In this document: positions 18,223 to 26,486 of the stretch, piece after piece
How the letters are laid out: the number at the start of each line of letters is the position of its first letter
Position numbering within the stretch: position 1 is the first letter of the stretch
Source of the DNA: Pseudomonas sp. JUb42
GTDB lineage: Bacteria; Pseudomonadota; Gammaproteobacteria; Pseudomonadales; Pseudomonadaceae
Direction of reading: 5' to 3'
NCBI RefSeq assembly: GCF_024807945.1
Contig: NZ_JANUFD010000011.1
Span: 124,001 to 188,000, forward strand
DNA length: 64,000 nucleotides
The notes under the pieces: generated by a model
The model's database searches: none
Told to the model about the DNA's origin: nothing
The model's input: only the letters and a program-made list of their open reading frames with translations
Made by a program: the position numbers and the translations under genes

Positions 18223-18728
18223 TCAGCGAACACGTCCAAAGAGATATTCAAGCAGCCTGCGGCAAAGCCATTGCGCAATTTCGCAACGACTATCCCGATG
18301 CCGAGGTCTGTGGCTTTGCCCTTTACTCGGACGGCGATGCACGAACATTGGTACCGGCCTTCAATACCGCAGACCACTTGAAGCGCACGCAAGCGGAAAA
18401 CCCTGAGGATTGGCAATACTTCAAGTGGTCGCCTGCCGAATGGAGCCACGAAGCTTTCGGTGGCGAGCACTTCAATGACCTGTCGCGCCTGTTGTGGCGC
18501 CTGGCCGACTCGGTCGGCGACGAAGACTTCGTCCAGCATCGCAACCAGGTCTTCGAGCAATGTGTCGAGGCCTTGAAGGCCATCGCCTCTTCAGTGTTCG
18601 AGGGCGCAATCTTTGTGTTCTCAGTCTCTGACTATCAGAGCCCAGAAGATGAAATAGCCTGGATCACTACCCTGAACACTCCTGGGCAGGCGCATGAGTT
18701 CAAGACCTGGACAATGGCCTGGGGTTAG
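18210..18728 (+). CDS. DUF4303-like protein, putative immunity protein
   Basis: 172-residue cytosolic protein resembling the DUF4303 family, often found beside SUKH and other immunity genes. Visible landmarks are DAEVCGFALYSDGDARTLVP at 30-49 (a central strand with a conserved GFALYxD pattern), the WSPAEWSHEA segment and the C-terminal FVFSVSDYQSPEDEI. It overlaps the preceding gene by 13 nt and ends 15 nt before the convergent chemoreceptor gene. With the two genes upstream it forms a three-gene set lacking any recognisable toxin. The domain assignment is from memory of the family pattern. Confidence 0.7.
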   Translation: MSLLISEHVQRDIQAACGKAIAQFRNDYPDAEVCGFALYSDGDARTLVPAFNTADHLKRTQAENPEDWQYFKWSPAEWSHEAFGGEHFNDLSRLLWRLADSVGDEDFVQHRNQVFEQCVEALKAIASSVFEGAIFVFSVSDYQSPEDEIAWITTLNTPGQAHEFKTWTMAWG

Positions 18729-18742
18729 CGCCGATGCAGGCT

Positions 18743-20140
18743 TTATGAATCCCCCTGAATCAACACCGACAACCGCACATCCGCCGCCAGCACCCGCTGC
18801 AACTGCCCGTTGGCGGCAAACACCGGCACCGAAATCGTCAAACAGAAGTGATCCGTCGCCGAAGAGCGATAAACCGGGGTGATGTAGCTGCTCAACTGCT
18901 CCGCCACCGTCCTGAACCACGGCCGTTGCGACCAGTTGCGCCCGCGGCAGCTTTCACCGGCGTGGTCGGCTTCAGCGAAGACGTTTTCGCTGATCTGCAC
19001 GCCATCGCTGCCCACCAGGTACAACAGTTCAAAACGGTTATCCCGTTGTAGAGTTTCGCGCATGAAGCGTTCGGCATTGGCGATGTCGCCATGCAGGGCG
19101 GCTTCCATGGCCAGACGTTCGACGCTGGCTTGTACGTCTTTATGGACCTGCAGACGGAACCCGCCAAGACCTGCCAACAGGTGATCGCCACTGGCGCGCA
19201 CGGCGGCGCTGTGGGTCAGGACTTGTCCGGCCTTGCCCAAGAGATCGGCGGAGACGCTGGCGATATTCTGCACGTCGCGATTGATCGCGTGCACGGCAAT
19301 GCCGATGTGTTCAGTGCCGGAGGCGATGCCGCCGACGCGCTTGTCCAGTTCTTCCATGGCCACTTGCGTGCTGTTGAGGTCCTGGCCCATTCGGGTCATG
19401 CCTTCGCGCCCATCGGCAACGGCCAGGTGCATTTTCTGCCCGGCGGCACCGAGTTGGTCCATGTCGGAGCGGAAGCGCTCGATGATCTGACTGACCCGTG
19501 AAGTCGATTCAGTAGTGTGCCCGGCCAAGCGGCGGACTTCGTCGGCGACCACGGCGAAGCCGCGACCATGCTCCCCTGCCCGCGCGGCTTCGATGGCAGC
19601 GTTGAGGGCGAGCAAATTGGTCTGTTGAGAAATACTGGCGATCACACCGAGGACCTGGCTGACCTCTTCCAGTTGGCCGAATAACTGGCCGATGACCTCT
19701 TCAAGTTTCAGTTCGCTGGCGCCGATGGCCTCTACCTGGCTCAGTACCTCGCTGCCGGTCTGCTGGCATTGCCGTAGCGTGGCGCTGACCTCGGTGGCCA
19801 GTTTGGCAACCTGCACGGCACCGGGCACCAGTTCAGAATCCAGAGAAGTGCTGACCTGTTCACTGGCACTGGCGATCAGCTCCGACGCTTGGGCCAGGGT
19901 TTGGCCGCTGGCTTCGGTTTCCGTGGCGATGCGCGCCAGTTCCGGCGCGTGAGAGGCAATGGACACGGACGCTGCAAGGCTTTCGGCCAATCGTTCATGC
20001 AGAGTCTTGGTAAACCCGTTCAGGCGGTTATTGAACGGCTGTTGCCCGGACAGCTGCACTGTCAGATCAAGGTCGTCACAAAGCAGATTCAGAGCGTCAT
20101 CGTCTTGAAGCCGGCGTTTCCGTGCGCGCATTAGCAACAT
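18743..20140 (-). CDS. Soluble chemoreceptor with N-terminal signalling and C-terminal Cache-like domain
   Basis: 465-residue methyl-accepting-type transducer without any membrane helix. The coiled-coil signalling domain comes first: the hairpin tip is near residue 200 (ISQQTNLLALNAAIEAARAG, then GRGFAVVADEVRRLAGHT). The C-terminal 125 residues (FELLYLVGSDGVQISEN, GRNWSQRPWFRTVAE, YITPVYRSSATDHFCLTISV) look like a PDC/Cache sensor, a fold usually periplasmic and N-terminal. So this receptor probably senses a cytoplasmic signal with its domains in inverted order. No che genes are adjacent. The start at 20140 has AGGAG about 10 nt upstream. Confidence 0.88.
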   Translation of the reverse strand: MLLMRARKRRLQDDDALNLLCDDLDLTVQLSGQQPFNNRLNGFTKTLHERLAESLAASVSIASHAPELARIATETEASGQTLAQASELIASASEQVSTSLDSELVPGAVQVAKLATEVSATLRQCQQTGSEVLSQVEAIGASELKLEEVIGQLFGQLEEVSQVLGVIASISQQTNLLALNAAIEAARAGEHGRGFAVVADEVRRLAGHTTESTSRVSQIIERFRSDMDQLGAAGQKMHLAVADGREGMTRMGQDLNSTQVAMEELDKRVGGIASGTEHIGIAVHAINRDVQNIASVSADLLGKAGQVLTHSAAVRASGDHLLAGLGGFRLQVHKDVQASVERLAMEAALHGDIANAERFMRETLQRDNRFELLYLVGSDGVQISENVFAEADHAGESCRGRNWSQRPWFRTVAEQLSSYITPVYRSSATDHFCLTISVPVFAANGQLQRVLAADVRLSVLIQGDS

Positions 20141-20385
20141 TCATGTCTCTCCTGATGGTTGTGAGGAGACTTGCAAGCACAATGCCATCACCTGAAGTGT
20201 TACTGAATCGTTCAAGCTTACGAACCTGAAGAAATTAATGCCCCTGTTTGGCGGCGCCTGCGTGAAATACAGCTGTTATTGGTGCACTTGCGGGTCGCCG
20301 TTCGTCCGCTGGCTGGCACTCCTCGGTGCCGACTATCTCTCAATGCCATGTGCGGATGTGCCGCGCCAGCAACGGGAGAGCCGTC

Positions 20386-20631
20386 ATGGCCAAGCAAGAC
20401 AACGAACCGCAAAGCGCTTATCAGGGCCCGGCAGCCAGAACCGGCGACACCGAAGATGGGCTTTACCCCGATGCCCAGGGGGATCTGGGGCATAAGAAAG
20501 GCGGAGACACTGAGTCGCTACCGGGGAGTAATGAGCCGCTGGCGTCGGAGTCAGGGTTGGATAAATCTACAACAAAGGGAAATGCAGGCGATCCCGCGTC
20601 AACGCTGGACTCAACTGTTGATGAGCAGTAG
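20386..20631 (+). CDS. Small hydrophilic, probably disordered protein
   Basis: 81 residues from the ATG at 20386, which has GGGAGA 6 nt upstream; an earlier in-frame start at 20326 lacks a site and adds cysteine-rich non-conserved residues. The protein is rich in D, G, S, E and K (MAKQDNEPQSAYQGP, then HKKGGDTESLPGSNE) with no hydrophobic core, so it is likely intrinsically unstructured. Similar short low-complexity proteins are common in Pseudomonas and some are stress-induced, but no function can be assigned. It is flanked by the divergent chemoreceptor and the zeta-like module. Confidence 0.65.
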   Translation: MAKQDNEPQSAYQGPAARTGDTEDGLYPDAQGDLGHKKGGDTESLPGSNEPLASESGLDKSTTKGNAGDPASTLDSTVDEQ

Positions 20632-20783
20632 CGTCCTCGCTCCACTTTCAGCACGCAGGGTGCCAGCATCTGCAGCAAGTCCGGCAACGTGCGTGCGGTA
20701 ACCATGTAGCTTTTGTAAGCCTCTCATCGGCGTTATTATCTCACCTGCAAGCGCAGCACCGCATCTACGCCCGGAGAGTCTCA

Positions 20784-21056
20784 ATGAATGTACAACCAAA
20801 CACAGTTTCCGACAGTGAGCTGGACATTCTGGAAAGTCAGGTACCCGGCCTGGCCTCGACAGCAACCCATGTCGCCCACGTCAGGGCGCTGGCAGCAAAC
20901 CCGCAAGGGGTTCTGTGCATCGACGCTGGCAATCTGGTTCGTATCTCTCAAGACGGCAACAAAACCGTCGTAGCCAAAGCCAAGCCACGTCACAGGGTCA
21001 AGGTCGGAGAAGTGATCACCGTCCGTCGAGTCGAGGCGGGACAGGCAGGTGCCTAG
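20784..21056 (+). CDS. Small partner (putative antitoxin) of a zeta-like kinase
   Basis: 90-residue protein, not recognised as a specific family. It begins with an acidic segment (SDSELDILESQVPGLASTATHVAHV) that could be helical, followed by a basic C-terminal part (KAKPRHRVKVGEVITVRRVEAG). GGAG lies upstream of the ATG. Its stop codon overlaps the GTG start of the following P-loop kinase by 8 nt, which strongly implies co-translation. By position and size it is the candidate antitoxin of a two-gene module; this is inference, since no epsilon-type similarity is obvious. Confidence 0.7.
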   Translation: MNVQPNTVSDSELDILESQVPGLASTATHVAHVRALAANPQGVLCIDAGNLVRISQDGNKTVVAKAKPRHRVKVGEVITVRRVEAGQAGA

Positions 21057-21774
21057 ACTGCGGGTTTTCGCCGGCCCCAACGGATCAGGCAAGAGCACCA
21101 TTAAAGAAACCTTGTCACCCGCGCTGATCAAGACTTATGTAAACGCTGACGAACTCGAAAAAGAAGCGAAAATTACCGGGTTCGTCGACTTATCTGCTTT
21201 TGGCCTCAATCCCGCATTACCAGAACTCCTGGCTTTTCACGCCGAACACTATCTATTGATCAAAAAAGGCTTGATCGAACAGGTCACACACCTCGACCTG
21301 GTCGACGGAAAAGTTGACTATCGGGCAGTCAAAGTAAACTCGTATTTTGCGTCAGTCATCGCCGACTTCATCCGCCAATATCTGCTTAATGGCGGAGCAA
21401 GCTTTACCTTTGAAACGGTAATGTCTCACCCAAGCAAAGTCGAATTCATGCGTGACGCACGCGCCGCAGGATACCGTACCTACCTGTACTTTGTTTCAAC
21501 GGAGGATCCTGACATCAACCTGGACCGTGTGAACATCCGCGTTCAGGGAGGAGGACATCCTGTAGCCCCCCAGAAAGTACGAGAGCGGTACGTAAAATCA
21601 TTGGGTTTATTGCCTGAGGCGATTGCCGCCAGCGACCGAGCCTATATTTTTGATAACTCGGGTGACAGCTCTGTTCTGCTCGCTGAGATAACAAGCGGCA
21701 CTCAGCTCGACTATCGGACGGAAGACATTCCGGATTGGTTCTTCGAGGCCTATACGAACAAAGTTGATAGCTGA
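21049..21774 (+). CDS. Zeta-toxin-like P-loop kinase (COG4185-type)
   Basis: 241-residue P-loop NTPase with Walker A at residues 9-17 (GPNGSGKST) directly at the N-terminus, followed by NADELEKEA and, in the middle, FTFETVMSHPSKVEFM, the pattern of zeta-toxin-like UDP-sugar kinases. A later YLYFVSTEDPDINLDRVNIRV strand and RVQGGGHPV-x(5)-RY arginine-rich segment are typical of this group. Translation from the GTG at 21049 overlaps the upstream small gene. True zeta toxins phosphorylate UDP-N-acetylglucosamine; whether this one is toxic is not shown by sequence. Confidence 0.85.
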   Translation: MPRLRVFAGPNGSGKSTIKETLSPALIKTYVNADELEKEAKITGFVDLSAFGLNPALPELLAFHAEHYLLIKKGLIEQVTHLDLVDGKVDYRAVKVNSYFASVIADFIRQYLLNGGASFTFETVMSHPSKVEFMRDARAAGYRTYLYFVSTEDPDINLDRVNIRVQGGGHPVAPQKVRERYVKSLGLLPEAIAASDRAYIFDNSGDSSVLLAEITSGTQLDYRTEDIPDWFFEAYTNKVDS

Positions 21775-21796
21775 AAACCGCCCCACCAAAGATACA

Positions 21797-21815
21797 AACA
21801 ATTCTCATTTATGCT
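21797..21815 (+). promoter_or_regulatory. Possible Fur box upstream of the FecI-like sigma gene
   Basis: The stretch around CAATTCTCATTTAT, 40-60 nt before the sigma-factor ATG, resembles one half of a Fur operator (consensus half ATTCTCATT). Iron-repressed FecI-type sigma genes normally carry such a site here. Only one half matches well. Confidence 0.5.
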
Positions 21816-21855
21816 ATTTTGCCGCCCTCGCTCCCAGGCCAGCTAAGGTGGCTGT

Positions 21856-22353
21856 ATGTCCGGTTCAGACCTCAAGGCGCTCTATCTCGCCCATCGCGCG
21901 GAAATTCAGGATTACCTGGACCGTCGTTTGCGCTGCAAAGAGACGGCTGCCGACCTGACGCAGGACACCTTCATTCGCCTGTCCGAGCAGATGGGTCGTA
22001 CGCGCATAGAAAATTTTCGCGCCTATCTGTTCTCCGCCGCGCGCAATCTGTTTATCGATCACACCCGCCGCCAAGGGCATCGCAAAGGCGAGTCCCTGGA
22101 TCAGGAAGAAGTGAGCAATCTCGAGCAGCAGACCCCCACCCTGGAGCAGGCGGCCATTGCCAATCAGCAGTTGGCGGCGCTGAACGAGGTAATCCAGAAC
22201 ATGCCCGAGAGTTGCCGCGAGGTGTTTCTGCTGGTGCGGGTCGAGGGTCTGACTTACGCGGACATTGGCGAGCGTCTGGGGATTTCGCCGAAGACCGCCT
22301 ACAGCCGCATGGTCAGGGCGCTGGATTTATTGAAGCAGGGTATGTCCAAATGA
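21856..22353 (+). CDS. FecI-like ECF RNA polymerase sigma factor
   Basis: 165-residue iron-starvation sigma factor. Region 2 (LKALYLAHRAEIQDYLDRRL, then AADLTQDTFIRLSEQ and FRAYLFSAARNLFIDHTRR) and region 4 (CREVFLLVRVEGLTYADIGE-RLGISPKTAYSRM) are both complete. It heads a FecI-FecR-TonB-receptor set: a siderophore signal would pass from the receptor to the anti-sigma factor and free this sigma factor to transcribe the receptor gene. AAGG precedes the start. A Fur-like site upstream suggests iron repression. Confidence 0.95.
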   Translation: MSGSDLKALYLAHRAEIQDYLDRRLRCKETAADLTQDTFIRLSEQMGRTRIENFRAYLFSAARNLFIDHTRRQGHRKGESLDQEEVSNLEQQTPTLEQAAIANQQLAALNEVIQNMPESCREVFLLVRVEGLTYADIGERLGISPKTAYSRMVRALDLLKQGMSK

Positions 22354-22390
22354 ACGCCCGCTTCCTGTACGACGTTGAACTGATCAGCCT

Positions 22391-23332
22391 ATGAATCCCT
22401 CCTCCTCGCCCGACGATATCAGCCATCAGGCCAGTGCCTGGTTTGCCCTGGTCAATGGCGGCGAGCCAACTCAGGCCGAGCGCGAGCAATTAGCGGCGTG
22501 GATCGCTGCCGACCCTCGCCACGCCCAGGCCTATGCCGAGCTGGAAAATCTCTGGTCGGCTTCGGCCACGCTGCTGCGCCCGCGTGCGCCGGTGGTTCGC
22601 GTGCAACTGTCGCGCAGACGCTTTGTCGGTCTGGGGATTGCCGCCAGTGCAGCGGCGGTGACGGCAGGGGCGACGACCTTGTGGTTCAAGGGCATCGGCT
22701 CACCCTTTGCCGACGTGCGCACCGCCGTGGGCGAGCGGCGTACGGTGCGTCTGCCGGACGGCTCAAGCGTCGAACTGGCGGGCAATACCGCGCTGAATAT
22801 GGACTTCTCGTCGAACAAGCGCGCCTTGCAACTGCTGCAGGGCGAGGTGTTTTTCAGCGTCGCGCCGGGGGCTGACAATGAACTGACAGTCAGTACCGAA
22901 GCGGGCAAGGTGGCGACTCGCGAGGGTGAGTTCTGCCTATCCTGCGAAGGTGCGACGGCGATGCTGGCAGTAAGCCGCAAGACCGTACGAGTGATCACCC
23001 CCAATCAGCAGACGGACGTCGAAGAAGGCCTGTCCCTGCGTTTCGGCGCCGCACAGAGCGAAGCCATTCAGCATGCCGATCTGGATCAGGTGCTGGCCTG
23101 GCGCAACGGCCGGCTGGTGTTCTTCGACAAACCGCTGCTGACGGTTGTCAATGAACTGCAACGCTGGCGCGAAGGGAAAATATTTATCCCGGACAAGCAA
23201 CTGGCGGCGCGGCGGGTCAGTTTGATCCTCAACCTGAACCGGCCGGATCAGATGCTCGATGTGCTGGCCAAAGCCTTGTCGGTGCGTACGACGAAGTACA
23301 CCGAGCTCGTGACCTTGATTTATCCCGCCTGA
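22391..23332 (+). CDS. FecR-like anti-sigma factor
   Basis: Inner-membrane sigma regulator of 313 residues. The cytoplasmic N-terminal domain (ISHQASAWFALVNGGEPTQA, WIAADPRHAQAYAELENLW) binds the sigma factor; a single membrane segment follows an arginine-rich stretch (LSRRRFVGLGIAASAAAVTA, about residues 74-93), compatible with Tat-dependent insertion reported for some FecR proteins. The periplasmic part has the FecR-domain motifs GERRTVRLPDGSSVELAGNT and VAWR-like VLAWRNGRLVFFD, then a C-terminal STN-like domain that contacts the receptor. It starts 37 nt after the sigma gene. Confidence 0.95.
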   Translation: MNPSSSPDDISHQASAWFALVNGGEPTQAEREQLAAWIAADPRHAQAYAELENLWSASATLLRPRAPVVRVQLSRRRFVGLGIAASAAAVTAGATTLWFKGIGSPFADVRTAVGERRTVRLPDGSSVELAGNTALNMDFSSNKRALQLLQGEVFFSVAPGADNELTVSTEAGKVATREGEFCLSCEGATAMLAVSRKTVRVITPNQQTDVEEGLSLRFGAAQSEAIQHADLDQVLAWRNGRLVFFDKPLLTVVNELQRWREGKIFIPDKQLAARRVSLILNLNRPDQMLDVLAKALSVRTTKYTELVTLIYPA

Positions 23333-23362
23333 TCTTCAACCAGACGAGGTGTGAGCAAATTC

Positions 23363-23453
23363 TGTGGGAGCGAATTCATTCGCGAACAGGCCGGTACATC
23401 CGACACATTTTTTGGTCTGAAACACTGCTTTCGCGAATGAATTCGCTCCCACA
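23363..23453. repeat. REPIN, family A
   Basis: TGTGGGAGCGAATTCATTCG and its reverse complement enclose about 50 nt. It lies between fecR-like and the TonB receptor gene, so an RNA hairpin in this gap could separate expression of regulator and receptor. Confidence 0.9.
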
Positions 23454-23625
23454 CATTGGCGCTCATATACGCACCATTTCAGTCAGCTGTGAGATTTTTC
23501 GCTCCAATCAGTCATACGCCCGCCAAATATTTCAAATCGCCATCAGGTATCCCGATCACTCATGCGTCTTAACGTGACTGATATCTATTCGCATGCTTTA
23601 AGCAGTCTCATAGGGAACCACCTGA

Positions 23626-26052
23626 ATGGCCAAGCACACCAAACCCGGGCGCACACTCGACACTCAATGGCGGCGCAGCGCCCTTAGCGCAGCCCTCGCC
23701 TGCACCTTGCTGACGGGGGCCGTTCAGGCTTATGGCGCGCCGGACCAGGCCAGTGGTGTAGCCGTCGAAAAGCTGTCGCTGAATATTCCGGCGCAGCAGT
23801 TGCGTCAGGCCCTGCTGCAATTCAGTCAGCAATCCGGGCAGAACGTGCTGCTCGACGGCAACCTCGATGCGGGTCTGCGCAGCCATGCCGTGGTCGGGCT
23901 GTATTCGGCACAGGACGCCCTGGCGATGCTGCTGCAAGGCAGCGGCTACAGCTTCGCCCGCACCGACGCCGTCACCGTCTATCTGGTGCCGTTGAAGACC
24001 GCGAACGGTTCCGTGCAGCTTGAAGAAACCCAGGTCACCGCCCGCAACAATGAAGCGGTGTCGGACGACAGCGGCGAGGTGCGTGGCTACAAGGGCAAGC
24101 CAGCCTCAAGCACCACGCGCATGGGCCTGAGCAACAAAGACACCCCGCAAGCCATCACCACCATCACCCGCGAGCAGATCGACGACTTCAAGCTCAATAG
24201 CGTCAAAGACGCCCTGCGCAACGCGCCATCAGTCACGGTCGAGCAGTTCGAAAGCGACCGCACCGCCTTCACGTCCCGTGGTTTCAAGGTCGAGAACGTC
24301 GAGTTCGATGGCATGGGCATGCCCTTTTCCGGCGGCGTGTTGATGGGCGATCAGGACATGACCGAGTTCGAGCAGATCGACGTGCTGCACGGCGCCAACG
24401 GTTTGATGAGCGGCGCCGGTGATCCCTCGGCGACGGTCAACCTGGTGCGCAAACGGCCTACCGATACCTTCCAGGCACGGGTCGATAGCAGCATCGGTTC
24501 CTGGGATAGCCGCCGTCTGGCACTGGACGTCTCCGGCCCGCTGACCGACAGCGGCAACATACGCGGGCGCTTCATCACCTCCCACGACAAGGGCAATTCC
24601 TACCTTGATCAGTACAGCCACGAAGTCAACGTAGTCGCAGGGCTGCTGGCCTTCGACCTGTCCGACGCCGACACTCTGACCGTGGGCTACTCCCAGCAGG
24701 ACAGCTATTCCAACGGCAGCACCTGGGGTGCCCTGCCCATCGCCGACTACGCGGGCAACCGCATTCACTACAGCAGCCGCAGCTCCAGCGTCGGCCAGCC
24801 CTGGACCTATTGGAATATCCATACCCAGCGCGCTTTCGCCGAGCTGACCCACGCCTTCGACAATGGCTGGGCAAGCAAGATCACCCTGACCGGGACCAAC
24901 CAGCATTCTGATACCAAAATGCTCTACGCCATCCCCGCGACGGCCGACACCGCCTACGCCTATATCAACCGCACCACCAGCACTGAGCATTCATTGACCG
25001 GCGAGGCGCAATTGTCCGGGCCCTTCAGCCTGCTCGGTCGCGAACACGAACTGACTGTGGGCGCCAACTACGGCCGCACCCACCACGACGAACGCGGGCA
25101 TTACAAGGATGCCTCCGGCAACCAGATCGTCAGCCTCGCCGACGTGCTGGCCGGGCGGGTCGTTGAACCGGCGATGAACTACACCGACGAGCTCAACACC
25201 CAACTGTTCACCGACCGCCAGAAGAGCCTGTTCGCCGGTGCGCGTTTCAGCCTGCTCGACGACCTGCACTGGATCGCCGGTGCGCGCATGCTCAGCGCCG
25301 ACGGCGAAGGCGCGGGCTATGGCTCGTCCCACTACACCCGGGTGCATGGCAAGGTCACGCCCTACACAGGCGTGGTCTATGACCTGACACCGGAGTGGAG
25401 CCTGTACGCCAGCTGGACCGAAATCTTCAAGCCGCAATACCTGCGCAGCGTCGGCGGCGGCCTGATCCTGCCGCTGGAAGGCACCAGCATGGAAGCCGGG
25501 GTAAAAGGCAGCCTGCTCGACAAGCGCCTGAACGTCACCGCCGCAGTGTTCAAGACCAAACAGGAGAACGTCGCCGAACTCACCGGCCAGATCGTCAATG
25601 GCCAGTACGTTTATCAGGGCGTGGACTACAAGAGCCAGGGCATCGAACTGGAAGCCTCCGGCGAAGCCTTGCCGGGCCTTGAAGTGGCCGGCGGCTACAC
25701 CTTTGTCGATATCAACGATAACCACGGCGACAAGGCGCGCCAGTACATCCCCACCCATACCGTACGCGGCAGCCTGACCTACCGCCTGCCCGCCCTGCCC
25801 CAGGCCAAGATCGGCACCCGTGTGCAATGGCAAAGCGAGACCGAAGTCGACAGCAACAGCCGTATCCGCCAGGACGCCTATGCCCTGGTCGACCTGATGG
25901 CCAGCTACGACTTCGACGAACACTGGAGCACGTCGCTGAACATGAACAACGTCACCGACCAGAAATACCTGCTGTCGCTGTATCAGGCGGCGGGGTCGAC
26001 CAACTATGGCGCGCCACGCAATGTGATGGCTTCTGTGACGTGGAAGTATTGA
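23626..26052 (+). CDS. TonB-dependent siderophore receptor with STN signalling domain
   Basis: 808-residue outer-membrane receptor of the FpvA/FoxA type. After a signal peptide (LACTLLTGAVQAYGA) comes the STN domain (LSLNIPAQQLRQALLQFSQQ to about residue 125), a TonB-box-like segment (EETQVTARN), the plug (TRMGLSNKDTPQAITTI, GFKVENVEFDGMGMPF) and a 22-strand barrel ending in aromatic Tyr (ASVTWKY). The STN domain is the part that signals to FecR, consistent with the regulator pair just upstream. The ligand cannot be read from sequence; hydroxamate siderophores are a guess. A REPIN separates it from the regulators and another follows it. Confidence 0.95.
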   Translation: MAKHTKPGRTLDTQWRRSALSAALACTLLTGAVQAYGAPDQASGVAVEKLSLNIPAQQLRQALLQFSQQSGQNVLLDGNLDAGLRSHAVVGLYSAQDALAMLLQGSGYSFARTDAVTVYLVPLKTANGSVQLEETQVTARNNEAVSDDSGEVRGYKGKPASSTTRMGLSNKDTPQAITTITREQIDDFKLNSVKDALRNAPSVTVEQFESDRTAFTSRGFKVENVEFDGMGMPFSGGVLMGDQDMTEFEQIDVLHGANGLMSGAGDPSATVNLVRKRPTDTFQARVDSSIGSWDSRRLALDVSGPLTDSGNIRGRFITSHDKGNSYLDQYSHEVNVVAGLLAFDLSDADTLTVGYSQQDSYSNGSTWGALPIADYAGNRIHYSSRSSSVGQPWTYWNIHTQRAFAELTHAFDNGWASKITLTGTNQHSDTKMLYAIPATADTAYAYINRTTSTEHSLTGEAQLSGPFSLLGREHELTVGANYGRTHHDERGHYKDASGNQIVSLADVLAGRVVEPAMNYTDELNTQLFTDRQKSLFAGARFSLLDDLHWIAGARMLSADGEGAGYGSSHYTRVHGKVTPYTGVVYDLTPEWSLYASWTEIFKPQYLRSVGGGLILPLEGTSMEAGVKGSLLDKRLNVTAAVFKTKQENVAELTGQIVNGQYVYQGVDYKSQGIELEASGEALPGLEVAGGYTFVDINDNHGDKARQYIPTHTVRGSLTYRLPALPQAKIGTRVQWQSETEVDSNSRIRQDAYALVDLMASYDFDEHWSTSLNMNNVTDQKYLLSLYQAAGSTNYGAPRNVMASVTWKY

Positions 26053-26082
26053 GCCTTCGCAAATCTGAAGTGCAATGAGATC

Positions 26083-26173
26083 TGTGGGACCGGCTTTAGC
26101 CGGGAAGAGGCCGGTACATCCGCTACATCTTCTTGATTGAGACACCGCCTTCCCGGCTGAAGCCGGTCCCACA
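26083..26173. repeat. REPIN, family B
   Basis: TGTGGGACCGGCTTTAGCCG and an inverted copy ending CGGTCCCACA enclose a variable loop. Different REP core (GGCTTTAGCC) from family A. Related elements are at 40331 and 42194, with a lone half at 31281. Confidence 0.9.
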
Positions 26174-26207
26174 TTGCTCCAGTGTTTGCCGGGAGACCGC
26201 GTTACAT

Positions 26208-26236
26208 TTGCCTGCCCACCAAAGTCCCGCTACCCT
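26208..26236 (+). promoter_or_regulatory. Promoter of structured leader copy 1
   Basis: TTGCCT (26208-26213), 17-nt spacer, TACCCT (26231-26236). The second leader copy has TTGCGA-N17-TACCCT at the same relative place, and the flanking CGCTACCCTNNCGCC is shared, which supports it as a real promoter despite a weak -10. Confidence 0.6.
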
Positions 26237-26242
26237 GCCGCC

Positions 26243-26486
26243 CTATCTGCATTCGTAATGGATGCGGAGACGGGCTTGGCGGCCCGATCAGAACGCGCAA
26301 TTCGTTGTTTTCCTCATCGCAGGCAGCTTTTTCGTGCCTGAGTTGTCGATTTATGGCGGGTTGCGCAGGGACTTGTTCGCAAGTGCCGGGTTCGTTCTGC
26401 CGGTCCGCCAACCTTGTGCAATCCGTCACCCTAACCTGCTTGGCGGCAGGCGGTGATGGTCTATTCCACAGAGCGGACTACTCAAA
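26243..26486 (+). ncRNA. Structured leader RNA, copy 1
   Basis: About 245 nt between the promoter and the start of the small gene at 26487. In order: hairpin A CTGCAT/ATGCGG (26247-26267), hairpin B CGGGC/GCCCG (26271-26286), hairpin C CAGGCA/TGCCTG (26320-26340), then a 17-bp closing stem 26354-26370 with 26412-26428 (four G-U pairs) enclosing hairpin D ACTTG-TTCG-CAAGT (26371-26384) and hairpin E CCGG/CCGG with a 10-nt loop (26386-26403). A downstream hairpin, TCACC (26426-26430) with GGTGA (26452-26456), overlaps the closing stem by 3 nt. A second copy at 32136 keeps the plan with different sequence. I do not recognise it as a named RNA family. Confidence 0.7.

Noticed and set aside
16959..18728. 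A prophage or integrative island at tRNA-Leu
   Set aside because: No integrase and no visible repeat of the tRNA 3' end in the window; only three small genes separate the tRNA from a chemoreceptor gene.
24229..26172. Two long minus-strand frames (253 and 393 codons)
   Set aside because: Both lie opposite the TonB receptor gene and have shadow-type composition; the second runs into a REPIN.
26354..26422. A pseudoknot in leader copy 1 between TGGCGG/CCGCCA and the stem 26360-26370/26412-26422
   Set aside because: The first loop would have zero nucleotides across 11 bp, which is sterically unlikely, and CCGCCA is not kept in copy 2. A single 17-bp closing stem explains both copies better.
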